This document shows positions 30,241-41,270 of a stretch of 64,000 bases of DNA, piece by piece. The DNA comes from Hydractinia symbiolongicarpus. Taxonomy: Eukaryota; Cnidaria; Hydrozoa; Anthoathecata; Hydractiniidae. The notes beneath the pieces were generated by a model. That model saw only the letters and a list, made by a program, of their open reading frames with translations. It was not told the origin of the DNA and did not search any database. The stretch spans positions 25,359,001 to 25,423,000 of the forward strand of contig NC_079885.1 of the NCBI RefSeq assembly GCF_029227915.1, given 5' to 3'. The translations under genes were made by a program, and so were the position numbers. The first letter of the stretch is position 1. Every line of letters begins with the position of its first letter.

Positions 30241-31186
30241 CAATTAACACTGAACATTCAAAAAGGTCTACATTCATTTATTTATGGTGATATTTAAATG
30301 ATCGATCTGGCGTATAAACTTCTGCGGCCGTAACACGGGAAAACAAGAAACTGTTGTACGAATGAAGTATAATTCTTAAAAATTTCATGCTTGTAAACAC
30401 AGATGATTGTAGACACAATATTTAGAAATTTCTTCATTCTACTAGAGGACCTTTTCTTTTTAGTCACGATTCCCCGCAATCCAGTTCCGTAGGGTGATAA
30501 TGGCTTTGCTACACGAATTTTCTTATTGCTACGGAAAAGAAAAATATGCTTTCTGTTAAAGGTTACTTTTTTTATAAGATAAGAGTAGTATTTTTCTGAC
30601 ATACATTAAAAACAGGACATTCAACTATGATAAAGATTTAACAGTTCTTTTGTTGCTATTGTTACTTTTTTTGTTTAAACGGAACTATTGATTATTTTTG
30701 CTTCGGTGGTTACCAGGTTCAAATCAGCATCACTAACAGACTGTTTCGACCACGGTGATCTAGATCCTCGTAGGCATAACAAACACGATCTAATTAGATG
30801 TAATTTTAACCTCGTTTTTATCCAGTTGATGGATTTGCTGGCGCTAATCTTCCTCTTTTCAGCGAAGCTTTCAGCTAAACGATAGTAAAATACTTAACAC
30901 TCTCTGTTAAGTTTTCGCAGAATGACAAAAAACAATGATGGAAATGTTTAGAACTTTTGGCATCAAACAAGGTTCCAACAAAAATAAATACACTGAAGAT
31001 ACGAAAAAAACACAACGCCTAAGTTTAAAATGAACATTAATTAAAATAAATAACAAGGGTATACCATCTATTCTATACAGGGCTTGAAAGGATGAACATT
31101 GTTAAGTGTATAACTTTCTTCGAACTTCTTTAACAGGAGCGACTTTAGAATACCCCCTGCAATAAATAAGAATTCTTATAAAACTG
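30241..31186. other. Spacer, no recognised gene
   Basis: A minus-strand open frame (30602-30294, 102 codons, basic) and a plus-strand one (30688-30885) match nothing known to me. I see no repeats or splice signals that would support a gene. Confidence 0.45.
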
Positions 31187-31525
31187 ACCTACGCGACCTA
31201 CGTGACCTACGCATTCTACTTGTACCGGGACGATCAATTTTTTATAATAGTAACCTACGCGACCTACGTGACCTACGCGTTCTACTTGTAACGGGACGAT
31301 CGAATTTTTATAAAAGTAACCTACGCGACCTACGTGACCTACGCGTTTTATTTGTATCGGGACGATCGAATTTTTATAAAAGTAACCTACGCGACCTACG
31401 TGACCTACGCGTTTTATTTGTATCGGGACGATCGAATTTTTATAAAAGTAACCTACGCGACCTACGTGACCTACGCGTTCTATTTGTATCGGAACGATCG
31501 AATTTTTATAAAAGTACGCGACCTA
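31187..31525 (+). repeat. Tandem array of ~62 bp units, left end of the Merlin-containing element
   Basis: Five to six units, each with 'acctacgcgacctacgtgacctacgcg', then 'ttctacttgtaacgggacgatcgaatttttataaaagta'. The core CCTACGTGACCTACGCG has an inverted match (15 of 17) at 36922-36941, and ACGCGACCTACG an inverted match at 36771-36782. It probably represents subterminal transposase-binding repeats. Confidence 0.75.
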
Positions 31526-31667
31526 CGACAGTTTTAGTTATAGTTTTCAAATGTTAGTCTTCACATGCTACGGAGGCTTGAGTCAAGAATGTAGTAGTAT
31601 TTTTTCACAAGCTGCAGAACTTTTATATTTTATAAAGGATTTATAATGGCAAAAACTGACATGATTA

Positions 31668-32775
31668 TTAAAAATTATAAATAGAAGAAATGTCTGATAT
31701 AATTTGCATAAACAAATTTTTGTCCTTATTTTCATATCGCCACATAAATTCTCCCAAATGTGACGAAAAAAATTTTTTCCTGACACCAAATTTTGGCATT
31801 ACTGCTTTCGCTTGTCGCCAATGCCCCTCTATTTTGTTGGTATGATCACCAGACTCGTTTACAAATTCAATTGAATGATTCACTTTTAAATAGTGATAGT
31901 CTAGTTCATCGAGAATGTCATAGGCTTTCCAGCAGTCGCTGACAATTGTCGTTCCTGGTAAGATGTACCTTTCAATGATGGGAATCAAGGTATTGCGATC
32001 TCGCTTTTCGACAGGAATCATAAAATTTTTTCTTGATTCAGATTCTATCCCTCCGAAGACCCATTGTCCTTCTACTTTATGACCGCGGTGGTACTTCTGC
32101 TTTCCAAATTTAGATTCGTCAATTTGCACTTTGACGCCTTTTCCACCAATCGGTTTTGAACGTTTTATCACTATCTCATCGCAAATTTCTCTCAAAAAGT
32201 TTGCCCAGTCCACAATAGTTGCTGATGATAAACCCATTTCTTGGCATATGTTTACTTGTTCGGTTCCTGTTTATAAAAGAAGATCGGGTTTTTACTTTAG
32301 GAATAGAGTATCAACAACAAAGTAAGGTCTGCGAAACTATAAAACAGGTGTTTTTAGCTACAACCAGAAGAGATTGTTCAACCAAAAAAATATTAGAGAG
32401 TTTGGTCTTTTAAAAAAGTGGTAAAATGAAAAACACTGAATAAGTTAAAGTTTTTTTTAAGATGTTCAAAATAAAAAAAGTTTTGCATCTCATTAATATT
32501 TTCATACCTGTGCTCCACCAGTACGTCAGTTCAATTACTTCTTCTAATGTCATGTTTGAACCTTCAAACCAAGAATTTCTTTGTATAGATACATCTTTCG
32601 TGTGATCTAACTTTTGGCAACGCCACTTTACACCATCCGATGAATATGTTGTTGACAACGTGTATTTCATGTCACAATTACATACAGGACACTTTCTTTT
32701 ATTTGCTAGAAGTTTGTTGTGGAAACACCAATTAATAGTGGTTTCCTTGTCTGAAATAACATTTTCAATAGGTAT
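31668..32775 (-). CDS. Merlin (IS1016/IS1595-like) transposase
   Basis: Exons 32775-32508 and 32266-31668, joined over a 241 bp intron (ACAG|GTATGA ... AACAG|GAACC) in phase 1. The first exon has a zinc ribbon (CPVCNCDMKYTL ... KWRCQK) then SIQRNSWFEGSNMTLEEVIE. The second has the ISXO2-like DDE core: VQIDESKFGKQKYHRG (first Asp), TIVSDCWKAYDIL (second Asp) and HTNKIEGHWRQAK (Glu). All three catalytic residues are present and the frame is open. At least one 5' exon is missing; 33004-32875 (MKRTREHASQTIQ...) is a candidate but I could not phase the junction. Confidence 0.85.
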
Positions 32776-32874
32776 CTAAAATGAAATTAATATTTTTATT
32801 AAAAAGTGATATTAATAAGATGTTAATATAAGCCAATATGACACAAAGATGTTGATGCATATATGTATGGTACC

Positions 32875-33004
32875 TGAAATTAATGTACGATGACTTCGTA
32901 GCTCTATTGTAACTACTTGTGCTATATCCACATTGAGTGGAAACGTCTGATGTAGATGCAACTTTTTGTATTGTTTGGCTAGCATGCTCTCGCGTTCGTT
33001 TCAT
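32875..33004 (-). CDS. Candidate first exon of the Merlin gene
   Basis: Starts with an ATG (33004) and reads a basic 43-residue peptide (MKRTREHASQTIQKVAST...) up to a possible donor near 32878 (TTCAG|GTACC). Its phase does not fit the downstream acceptor at 32775 without another exon, so this is tentative. Confidence 0.3.
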
Positions 33005-33926
33005 TGTTTAATTTATTTATGCACCTGAAAAACAAAATTCTTTTTAAATACACTAATAACGTTAAGGATTGTGGGTTTTATATATTTTATATCTCAGAGA
33101 AATATTATTGTAAACGATTTAACAAGTAACGAAATAGCATGAATAAGACTATAAAAATACATGATGCATGTGTTCAATTAAATCATAACATGCCATTCAA
33201 AATTAATATAATAAAGCAATAACAAAATCTATATTAACCTAAAAAAACAAATAATGACCTTGTTTCAAGTTAAAAAAAAATGAAAGTAGGAAATGTGATG
33301 TATAATTTTTGTATAAGTAGATAATTTAACCGTAAATTCAAGTATAATCTTTTATATTTGTATAAATATTTTCCTATTAATTTTATGCTTCGACATTTTT
33401 ACATAATATATTCTTACAAAAAAGTCGACACAGCAAAATTTCTTGAAAATGTAGGTCATGTATTAAGTCATTATTTGTAACCTTTCTAAATAACATTCAA
33501 CTCTGATAGGCAATCATTGAGAATAAATCTAATAAAAATTAACAAAGTAAAGATGCACAAACATAATAAAAATTTTAAAAGTAAACAAATTCTTTTATGG
33601 CATCACTTTAACAACCGTTTCTTAGGAAAAATAGAAGTGCGTTTTTATTTGTAGATTATTTGATTTTAGCTATGGCGTATTAGTTAATTCTTTCCTCCAA
33701 GGTTAAACCAATGAAATTTTTTAATTTTATTACATTATGTGAAAAAAAACTTATTGACAATACGTGTGTAAGACACTCTGTAACAACTCTATTGCTAAAG
33801 AAAATATAAATTTATTATTAAAGGCAAGGATTTGATTGGTTTTCATTACTTACAAACGCAACGATAATCCTTATTACTTAACTTTGAAAATGAAAATAAA
33901 ATGAAAATGAAAATAAAAAAAATATT
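33005..33926. other. AT-rich spacer between Merlin and DUF3987 genes
   Basis: About 920 bp of very AT-rich DNA with no supported ORF. If the two genes are separately transcribed it holds the 3' region of the DUF3987 gene and the Merlin promoter. Confidence 0.45.
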
Positions 33927-36546
33927 TTATTGTAAGATGTCTTGCACCGCGTCAATAATGTTTTGCGTGATGCTTTTCGGGGAATTCATTTCATATTTCG
34001 TTAGGTAAGTATTTTTTTGCATGTTTGATTTGACCTCCTCTGGTAATTCGTCGTACGGCAACTTAACGAAAATATATGACTCTTCACTCTGACCATTCAA
34101 TCTCACTGAATTCAACTTCCCAGCATTAATCATTACTAAGTCTTCACATATTTTTTTGTAGTCACTTGATATCATTGATCTCAACCTTTTAGATGCACAT
34201 TGTTTATACGACCGGTAGGTGACAATTCGACCTGGCATATTTAACAGTGCAATGGTGTAATCTTTTAAAGTTGGTGGCTTGATGGTTTTAATTTTTTTTT
34301 CGCAAACCATGTCTGAAACAAACTAAAACAAGACAAATGTGATACTTAATCAGATAACAAAAATTAATGCTGAAAATGAAATATATAACGGTCAAGCTTG
34401 CATGAAATATGAAATGGGACACCTTTCTCAAAATGAGGCAATGTGTGTGTGCTGTATAAAATTATATAAACACTGGCTCGTTTTTAGAATAAGATCTGTA
34501 GAAAAAAATGGATTGATAAATATTAGAAAAATTTAATAAAGGTTCTTGTAAATTATGTTAAGTAATAGAACTGCACTTACACCATTGAAAAATTCTTTTT
34601 GTTCGGTCAACATTTGAGAATAATAATTAGCTTTTTGCATGGTTTGTAAGGTGATTGATTCTGGAAATGTTGTATTATTTCTTCCAGAATTTATTTGCAA
34701 AAAAATATGCTCCAACAAATGAATAGCAACAGCTAATTTTGGAATGACGTCCGTTGTTTTATTTTTCTGAGTTGGTCTGCCATTTTTTAAATTGTCATTG
34801 AGTTCGATGAGAAAGTTTTTCTCCATTTCATCAAACATTCTAGAAATAATATTATTTGTAGACAACTAGGGATATGTTGGTAAAAATAGAACAGATTCAT
34901 TAATCGGCAAATGAAAGGTCTTATTTGTTAAGTAATTAGTAAGATTATTTAAATTAATTCAGTGTAAAATAGATTTCTACGGTCAATAAATAAAAATAAT
35001 CAATGTAATCAACCAGGTGGGTAACAAGATAGATCTCCTAGAACAAAATAGGGCCAATTTCCAAAGCCGAGTCAACGCACCCGTATAGGAACCAACCATG
35101 GAGCGATCCTGTGAATCAATACACAAGCTCTACACACAGCTCGAATTAAATCTTTTAACTCAATTATTACCTGAGTTTTACAGCTTATTTAAACAATGAT
35201 ATATGAACGGTTTTAGTTGGACTGATCAAAATTCCGACGTAACTTTATTTAAAAAAATCTTCGTTGTATCCGTTAACTTACTTTTGAGCATCGTCATCGA
35301 AATAAAATTGTGTGTTTTCAGAACTTGTTTTTGCTAACTTTTCGTAGATGTCATCTATTTTAAAATTTTTGGTTTTTAAAAAAGTGCTAGCTTGTGATTG
35401 TTCTTCTGGCAATGGTCGATAACATGTTGGTATAGAAATTATAAATCTATCGATTAGGCCATTGCCCATATCCATTTTTGATAATAATAATGCCAATGTC
35501 TTGATCTGAGTTGCACCTGGATAAAAAAAGTACAATTTTGCTTTTAAAATTTACATTAAAGGTGGTTGCATACACCAAGTTTGATACAATTCATTTTAAC
35601 GTAATGTAAATGGTGATGTTTTTTTTTGAAAATACAGTTTAAAATGGTGTAAATGCATGCCTTTGTTTCAATACTGTGTCCAAAAGTTTTGCTAAACTAG
35701 TGTAGAACTCGTACAGCAAAATCTTGATCATCATATAAAAGCAGCAGCGCATCGCAGATATGCACTTATAAAGAACGAGAATGTTACAGTATCATAAAGC
35801 TGCAACTCAGTTATGCACATATATAAAAAAAGAATGTTTATATATAGAATAATGAGAGAGAAAGAGAGTTTCCGTGTTAGTTGCTCGAGTAAGGAGGAGT
35901 GTGCTCGCGGATGTTAATCAGTAGTTAAATATTAATAGCCGATGCTTACCTAATATACATAGTGTGGTGTCAGATGAAATCTCTCTTCTGTTTTCAGTCC
36001 CATAATTGAAGGTGCAAGATTCTCCGCTAAAAACTTTGCATAATATTTCGACTTCGCTCGCCGCATTTTCGTCATTTTGTTTAATTATTTTTAGCAGATA
36101 TTCCTGAATCTCTGGATTAACAATAAATGCTCTTTGTATTTTTGATAATAACTTTGTTAAACCGGATGATGTAGAACAGGAAATTAATTCCTTATGTAAA
36201 TCCAAACCTGTTAAAGGATTACTGACGCTGACTTTGATTGCTGGACTTTTCCCTGTCGATGGTTGTCCTGTCCCGCGAATAAGAAGAACGTATTCAAATT
36301 AACAGCATAACCATCTCTTATTTCGCAATTGAAATTTTGGCTTGATGCTAAGTAATTAATTGTAGTTAAAATTGAAGGTAATACGAATCCGATATTTGTT
36401 CCGACGGACTTAGCGATGGCGTCAATGAACTGATACAAAGGTTCTGTCAAAACTTTATTGTAGTTTATTTCATGCTCCATGAGTTTCTTATTTAGTTCTG
36501 CCCAAGTTTCATCCGATTGTGATTTTATGATTGTTTTTATAGACAT
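33927..36546 (-). CDS. DUF3987/D5-like P-loop ATPase, four exons, 5 bp duplication in the P-loop
   Basis: Exons 36546-35950, 35516-35282, 34839-34583 and 34312-33927 join with GT-AG introns in phases 1, 2 and 1. They give 489 aa if the duplicated GGACA (36264-36273) counts once. An N-terminal helical region (LYQFIDAIAKSVGTNIGFVL, NTFFLFAGQ) leads into a Walker A, PSTGKSPA (about residues 94-101). Next come EILCKVFSGESCTFNYG, SSDTTLCILGATQIKTLALL and NGLIDRFIISIP, the Walker B/sensor region of DUF3987 proteins, then a helical C-terminus. The duplication puts the first 93 codons out of frame with the rest. The family relates to primase-associated helicases; a replication role here is inference. 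Confidence 0.7.
36264..36273. repeat. 5 bp tandem duplication disrupting the P-loop
   Basis: 'tgtcctgtcc' on the plus strand is GGACAGGACA in the gene; one copy restores an open frame through the Walker A. It looks like a recent inactivating slip or an assembly error. Confidence 0.75.
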
Positions 36547-36605
36547 TTTAATTCTTTGTTAATACAGTAAAGAAGCTATATTGTTACGTCGGCCGTTCGT
36601 CGCTA

Positions 36606-36764
36606 AAGCTGTCGTTAATATAACGGACGTGATTGCAATGCATTGCTTTTATAAGCGAAGAAACCTTTGCATTGCAATTTTAGGAGAAAGCTATCGTTAA
36701 TAACGGACGTGATTGCAATGCATTGCTTTTATTCGCGAAGAAACCTTTACATTGCAATTTCAGG
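36606..36764. repeat. 80 bp tandem duplication upstream of the DUF3987 gene
   Basis: Two copies of a unit containing 'cggacgtgattgcaatgcattgcttttat' and 'gcgaagaaaccttt.cattgcaattt'. It lies 60 bp upstream of the ATG, so it may belong to the promoter or subterminal region of the element. Confidence 0.85.
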
Positions 36765-36921
36765 TGTACGCGTAGGTCGCGTTGGTTTGTACATGTATTT
36801 CCTTTTTGTGGTTTGGATTGTTACTGTAGTTTTTTGTTATTTAATTTTAATTATTATATTTTTGTGTTTGTTATTTTTATTATTACTTGGATTTTATTCT
36901 CCTTTTTATTTTTGTTGGCCT

Positions 36922-36941
36922 ACGCGTTGGTCATGTAGGTT
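36922..36941 (-). repeat. Right inverted terminal motif of the Merlin-containing element
   Basis: ACGCGTTGGTCATGTAGGTT; its reverse complement matches the left array unit with two mismatches in the 17 bp core. Confidence 0.5.
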
Positions 36942-37141
36942 AATTTAATTGTAAAATTAAAATGACAGGTGGTATTCTAAAGTCTAGCCCTTTAACATAC
37001 GTAAATTATTTGAATTTTGATAAAAAAAAGTTAAAAGTTATACACTCTACAACTTAAAGCTAACCTCCCACTTTCTGCAAATGATTCCAATATGGCGATA
37101 GGTAAGTTTAAAGCAAAAGTATTCTACGCAAACTATCCTCC

Positions 37142-37600
37142 TCCAATGTTCCAGTGAACACTTCTTCATTTCTAAATGCATTAAAAGGCCATGTTTCTAA
37201 TGCAAGGGGTGCTGTTTTTAATCCGTTCTCTCAGCAAGAAGCTCTAGAGATTCTTGAGTATTTCATACCAGAGTTGTTCTTAGCCTTTCCTTTCTTTGGT
37301 AGGTTATTCAACACTTGTGTGAAAAGCTGCACTACTTGCGGCGCTTGCAATAATATTAGCACCTCTGAGCAAGTAAGTCCATTTCTTCAACTGCCCTTGA
37401 CATCGACTGTACAATCTTCAATAGATAACTTTTTGGAGAGTGCAGAATTGTCAGGTGTCAACTCCTACTTCTGTCGCTACTGCAATAGTTACCAAACTGC
37501 AACAGTTGAAAAAGAGGTCGCAGAGTGCAGTTCAATTTTGGTTCTGCAACTACAGCGCTTTGCTTATAGTGAAAAAGGTTTACAATACAGCAAGCTGCAC
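37142..37600 (+). pseudogene. Ubiquitin-specific protease (USP, C19) fragment lacking the Cys box
   Basis: A 149-codon frame has FSQQEALEILEYFI (QQDA box), a zinc-finger-like Cys set (CVKSCTTCGAC ... YFCRYC), PFLQLPLT, SIDNFLESAELSG and SSILVLQLQRFAYSEKG. These are the middle boxes of a USP catalytic domain, ahead of the His box. The catalytic Cys box expected upstream is absent. The rest of the domain, with the His, is found at 40641-40880 on the same strand, so a 3 kb stretch may have been inserted. Confidence 0.65.
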
Positions 37601-38336
37601 TGAAGTATCTTGTCTACAGGGACGGTGGTTGTCAAAACTGGGATTAGGCTCCCAGAAGAAGGTGCTGAATACACTTTCTTGCTTCTTACAAGCATGAGTA
37701 CTGTCCAACTTGGACCTAAATCTATTCTTTAAGAAAATCATTAAGAGAAAAAACAAGCCTTCTATCACAAACAATACGACACAACACAGAGCGAACAACA
37801 TAAACAGACTGGTTAGAGCTCAAACACAAATAGAAAAATGTATATGTCAAAAATATATTAATATAAAAAAGAATTAAATAAGACCCTCCTGTGACTCTGG
37901 CTGTAGCTGCCCACATGTGTTACAGGACACCAACACTCAGCCTTACACAGGAGGTTGTCACGACGGGACCAGCCTGTCGATATTTTGATTAAGGACAGCA
38001 GGGTTGTGAAGCCTGAAAACCAAGTTAGTAAACTTGGGCACTGTACTGAGCTGGGGTAAAAAGTGGGGTCGTTACACGCAAAAACAAGCTAAAAACAAAC
38101 CCCCTTGCTAAGCTTCTTATAAGTTACCAGAGAAAAGTGAGCTGAACTCTTTACCCTCTGGGTATTAACGATAAACTGGCCTGTATGAACCCGCTGGGGT
38201 AATACAAAACCGCTCAATCTTTCATTTTCCTCCCCCATGACCCTGGTACTACAGGTTTAAAGCAACGGCGAAGGTATTTTATAAAGAGGAAAAAAACAAA
38301 CAAAAAAAACTAGCAGCGGGTATAAAAGAAAACATA

Positions 38337-38560
38337 TTATGTAGTGCTGTTGAGCGTTCTTGGATCAACTTTGCTTATTGCCTTATCATTGCAGAGGTAC
38401 CAAGAGTTTCTGGTCCGATCTTTGATATGGGCCCAATAGTGGCCTGCATTTAATGTTCCAGAGTGATTTATCACAGCTACCAAAGCATACGTTTGGATAA
38501 ACGATGTGTCCGAGTCACTAGATATCGGAATATTGACATAAGGATTAGAAGAGGAAAATT
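38337..38560 (-). pseudogene. USP His-box fragment, opposite strand
   Basis: The minus strand reads FIQTYALVAVINHSGTLNAGHYWAHIKD, then NSWYLCNDKAISKVD before a TAA at 38337. GHY carries the USP catalytic His and WYLCND the neighbouring Asn/Asp box. It is a second, diverged copy of the His-box exon at 40.7 kb, inverted. Confidence 0.65.
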
Positions 38561-38570
38561 TTCAACAAGT

Positions 38571-40380
38571 TTGTATATTTTTTTAATTAATTCCTTGTAA
38601 AAAGGGAGAATTGTGCTTTTAGAGGCATGTTCTCTAGAGGAGTACAACGTCTAGCTTGTTTCCAAAGACCTAACAGGTTGAGTTCATCATTGAGGTGGCT
38701 TGCCACCTCTTTGTAAATTATTTTCTTATTGCTACTGTCCGAAAGGATAACGGATGACAATCTGGAAAGACAGATTGACACTGGGAAAGACTAGACCCTT
38801 ACTTTTTATTTATTTGCTTATTTTGTTTTGTGTGTGTCTATGTATGTGTTTTATTCTTCTGTTATTTTTCTGCTGCATGTAACATCACACTCCCTATTGT
38901 CAAAAACAAAGAATAGCACAGTTGAACAGAAAGTGGTCAAAGTTAATTTTAGAAAGATAGGGATGTCTAGTTTCTGCTGATGACCGTCCGCGGACCTCTT
39001 CGAGGTGACCCAGCTAGACATCCAGGGTACTTAGGTTCAGAAATATGGGTCGAAACCTACCTGCCCTTGGTTAAAGTTCTGTTCATCTTTTTAAAAGTGT
39101 TGTGTCCTTTTTATTTTATTTTGTATATTTTTTTAATTAATTCTTTGTAAAAAGGGAGAATTGTGCTTTTAGAGACATGTTCTCTAGAGGAGTACAACCT
39201 CTAGCTTGTTTCCAAAGACCTAACAGGTTGAGTTCATCATTGAAGTGGCTTGCCACCTCTTTGTAAATTATTTTCTTATTGCTACTGTCCGAAAGGATAA
39301 CGAATGACAATCTGGAAAGTCAGATTGAGACTGGGAAAGACTAGACCCTTACTTTTTATTTATTTGCTTATTTTGTTTTGTGTGTGTCTATGTATGTGTG
39401 TTGTTCTTCTGTTATTTTTCTGTTGCATGTAACATCACACTCCCTATTATCAAAAACAAAGAATAGCACAGTTGAACAGAAAGTGGTCAAAGTTAATTTT
39501 AGGAAGATAAGGATGTCTAGTTTCTGCTGATGACCGTCCGCGGACCTCTTCGAGGTGACCCAGCTAGACATCCAGGGTACTTAGGTTCAGAAATATGGGT
39601 CGAAACCTACCTGCCCTTGGTTAAAGTTCTGTTCATCTTTTTAAAAGTGTTGTGTCCTTTTTATTTTATTTTGTATATTTTTTTAATTAATTCTTTGTAA
39701 AAAGGGAGAATTGTGCTTTTAGAGACATGTTCTCTAGAGGAGTACAACCTCTAGCTTGTTTCCAAAGACCTAACAGGTTGAGTTCATCATTGAAGTGGCT
39801 TGCCACCTCTTTGTAAATTATTTTCTTATTGCTACTGTCCGAAAGGATAACGAATGACAATCTGGAAAGTCAGATTGAGACTGGGAAAGACTAGACCCTT
39901 ACTTTTTATTTAATTGCTTATTTTGTTTTGTGTGTGTCTATGTATGTGTGTTGTTCTTCTGTTATTTTTCTGTTGCATGTAACATCACACTCCCTATTAT
40001 CAAAAACAAAGAATAGCACAGTTGAACAGAAAGTGGTCAAAGTTAATTTTAGGAAGATAAGGATGTCTAGTTTCTGCTGATGACCGTCCGCGGACCTCTT
40101 CGAGGTGACCCAGCTAGACATCCAGGGTACTTAGGTTCAGAAATATGGGTTGAAACCTACCTGCCCTTGGTTAAAGTTCTGTTCATCTTTTCAAAAGTGT
40201 TGTGTCCTTTTTATTTTATTTTGTATATATTTTTTTAATTAATTCCTTGTAAAAAGGGAGAATTGTGCTTTTAGAGACATGTTCTCTAGAGGAGTACAAC
40301 CTGTAGCTTGTTTCCGAAGACCTAACAGGTTGAGTTCATCATTGAGGTGGCTTGCCCCCTCTTTGTAAATTATTTTCTTT
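38571..40380 (+). repeat. 550 bp tandem array with hairpin-rich monomers
   Basis: Units begin at 38571, 39121, 39671 and 40221 (partial). Units 2 and 3 are nearly identical. Each full unit has perfect stems: GGATGTCTAG/CTAGACATCC (38961-38970 with 39014-39023), GTCCGCGGAC, ACCTC/GAGGT, TAGGTT/AACCTA, CTAGAGG/CCTCTAG and GAGGTGGC/GCCACCTC. Diverged single copies lie at 41271-41500 and 45950-46290. The copy at 41.3 kb keeps the first stem through a paired change. Short ORFs in it are by-products. Confidence 0.85.
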
Positions 40381-40656
40381 CTCGAATAGCGCAATAGTAG
40401 GTGACCGCTGATTTTTGCAGATTTTAATATGGAAGTGAGACTATGGGTAAAGGACATATGGATGATTCGGCATATAAGCTTTTGTAATGGAGTGGTAAAA
40501 ATTTAACCATTTTCTAATATAATGTGAGACTTTTTGTTTAAGACGGACAGCAGTTGAGATGGAAACTTTATATATTAAAAGTGGCCATTGACTTCTTGGA
40601 ATTAAAAGGTGTTGCAGGATCCAAAGTCTTGTGTCTAAGGTTTGTTTTCCTGTCAC
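40380..40656 (-). pseudogene. Non-LTR retrotransposon fragment downstream of RT
   Basis: Minus-strand translation gives TRLWILQHLLIPRSQWPLL, VSISTAVRLKQKVSHYIRKW and, in a neighbouring frame, SLTSILKSAKISGHLLLRYS. These resemble the post-RT region of the same non-LTR group found at 41.5-45.8 kb. The frame then runs directly into the 550 bp array. Confidence 0.55.
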
Positions 40657-40880
40657 ATCTTACCCGGGCACCGTTTCCATACCTATCACTGTAGAGAGTG
40701 AAGTCTTTTGTCACAAGCCCTACAACTTAAGGGCTGTAATTAACCACTCTGGAAATTTGAACAATGGTCATTACACTACCGTTGCTTATAACCAAGTGGA
40801 TAGTAAGTGGTTTAATTGCAACGACAGAGCGGTGGTCCCTTGCAAACAAAGCTTGCTTAATGGTGTACAACCTTTTCCTT
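40641..40880 (+). pseudogene. USP C-terminal (His box) fragment
   Basis: An 80-codon frame with PYNLRAVINHSGNLNNGHYTT and KWFNCNDRAVVPC: the catalytic His in GHY and the following WFNCND box. It is the natural continuation of the USP fragment at 37142-37600 after removal of the intervening repeats. It ends at a TAA and is followed 90 bp later by the 'gactccacttattacc' repeats. Confidence 0.65.
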
Positions 40881-40971
40881 AAAGAGCTTAGGTAATTTGC
40901 AGTCAGCACCACAACTTCCCGCTTATGTCAGCAAGGGGGCTTGACTATTCTTTTTTTTTCTTTTTTTTTTT

Positions 40972-41224
40972 TTGTAGTTTTGTCTTTGGAGACTGACGAC
41001 TCCACTTATTACCCCAGTCAAAATAAAAGCGAAAAACAAATAAAAATTACGCCAGCAAGGGGGTTTGACTGTACCAGGTCGTTTCTTTGGAGAGTGACGA
41101 CTCCACTTATTACCTCAGTCAAAAAGAAAGAAAACAAAAAAGCAAAATAAAAATTATGTCAGCAAGGGGCTTTGACTACACTGGTCTTGTCTTTGGAGAG
41201 TGACGACTCCACTTATTACCCCAG
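40972..41224 (-). repeat. Three tandem copies of the 'gactccacttattaccccagtc' unit
   Basis: Units of about 85-95 bp, each with 'agcaagggg.tttgact', '..tctttggaga.tgacgactcc' and 'acttattacc.cagtc'. They are inverted relative to 29398 and 38053 and lie between the USP His-box fragment and a 550 bp-type monomer. Confidence 0.8.
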
Positions 41225-41270
41225 TCAGACAAGATTGTACAGAGTAGAACAGATGAAAAGTTGTGGATGA

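Larger units (their letters stand above)
31187..36941 (-). mobile_element. Candidate composite Merlin element carrying a DUF3987-type gene
   Basis: Between the left array and the inverted motif at 36922-36941 lie two same-strand spliced genes: Merlin transposase (promoter-distal) and a P-loop DUF3987-like ATPase (promoter-proximal). The inverted ends support one element of about 5.75 kb. I could not identify a target duplication, and the two genes could instead be neighbours by chance. Confidence 0.45.

Noticed and set aside
36667-36948. Plus-strand hydrophobic ORFs of 93 and 71 codons, possible membrane protein
   Set aside because: They read T-rich DNA and a tandem duplication; the segment is the subterminal region of the Merlin-containing element.
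38961-39140. Hammerhead ribozyme in the 550 bp monomer (CTGATGA and a downstream CGAAAC)
   Set aside because: CTGATGA is followed by CCGTCC and CGAAAC preceded by ATGGGT; the required stem II closing pair and a cleavage-site stem cannot be formed, and they lie about 70 nt apart inside other, better hairpins.
39368-40121. Identical 67-codon ORFs in consecutive 550 bp units
   Set aside because: They follow from tandem duplication; no start context or family support, and the sequence is better explained as structured RNA/DNA.
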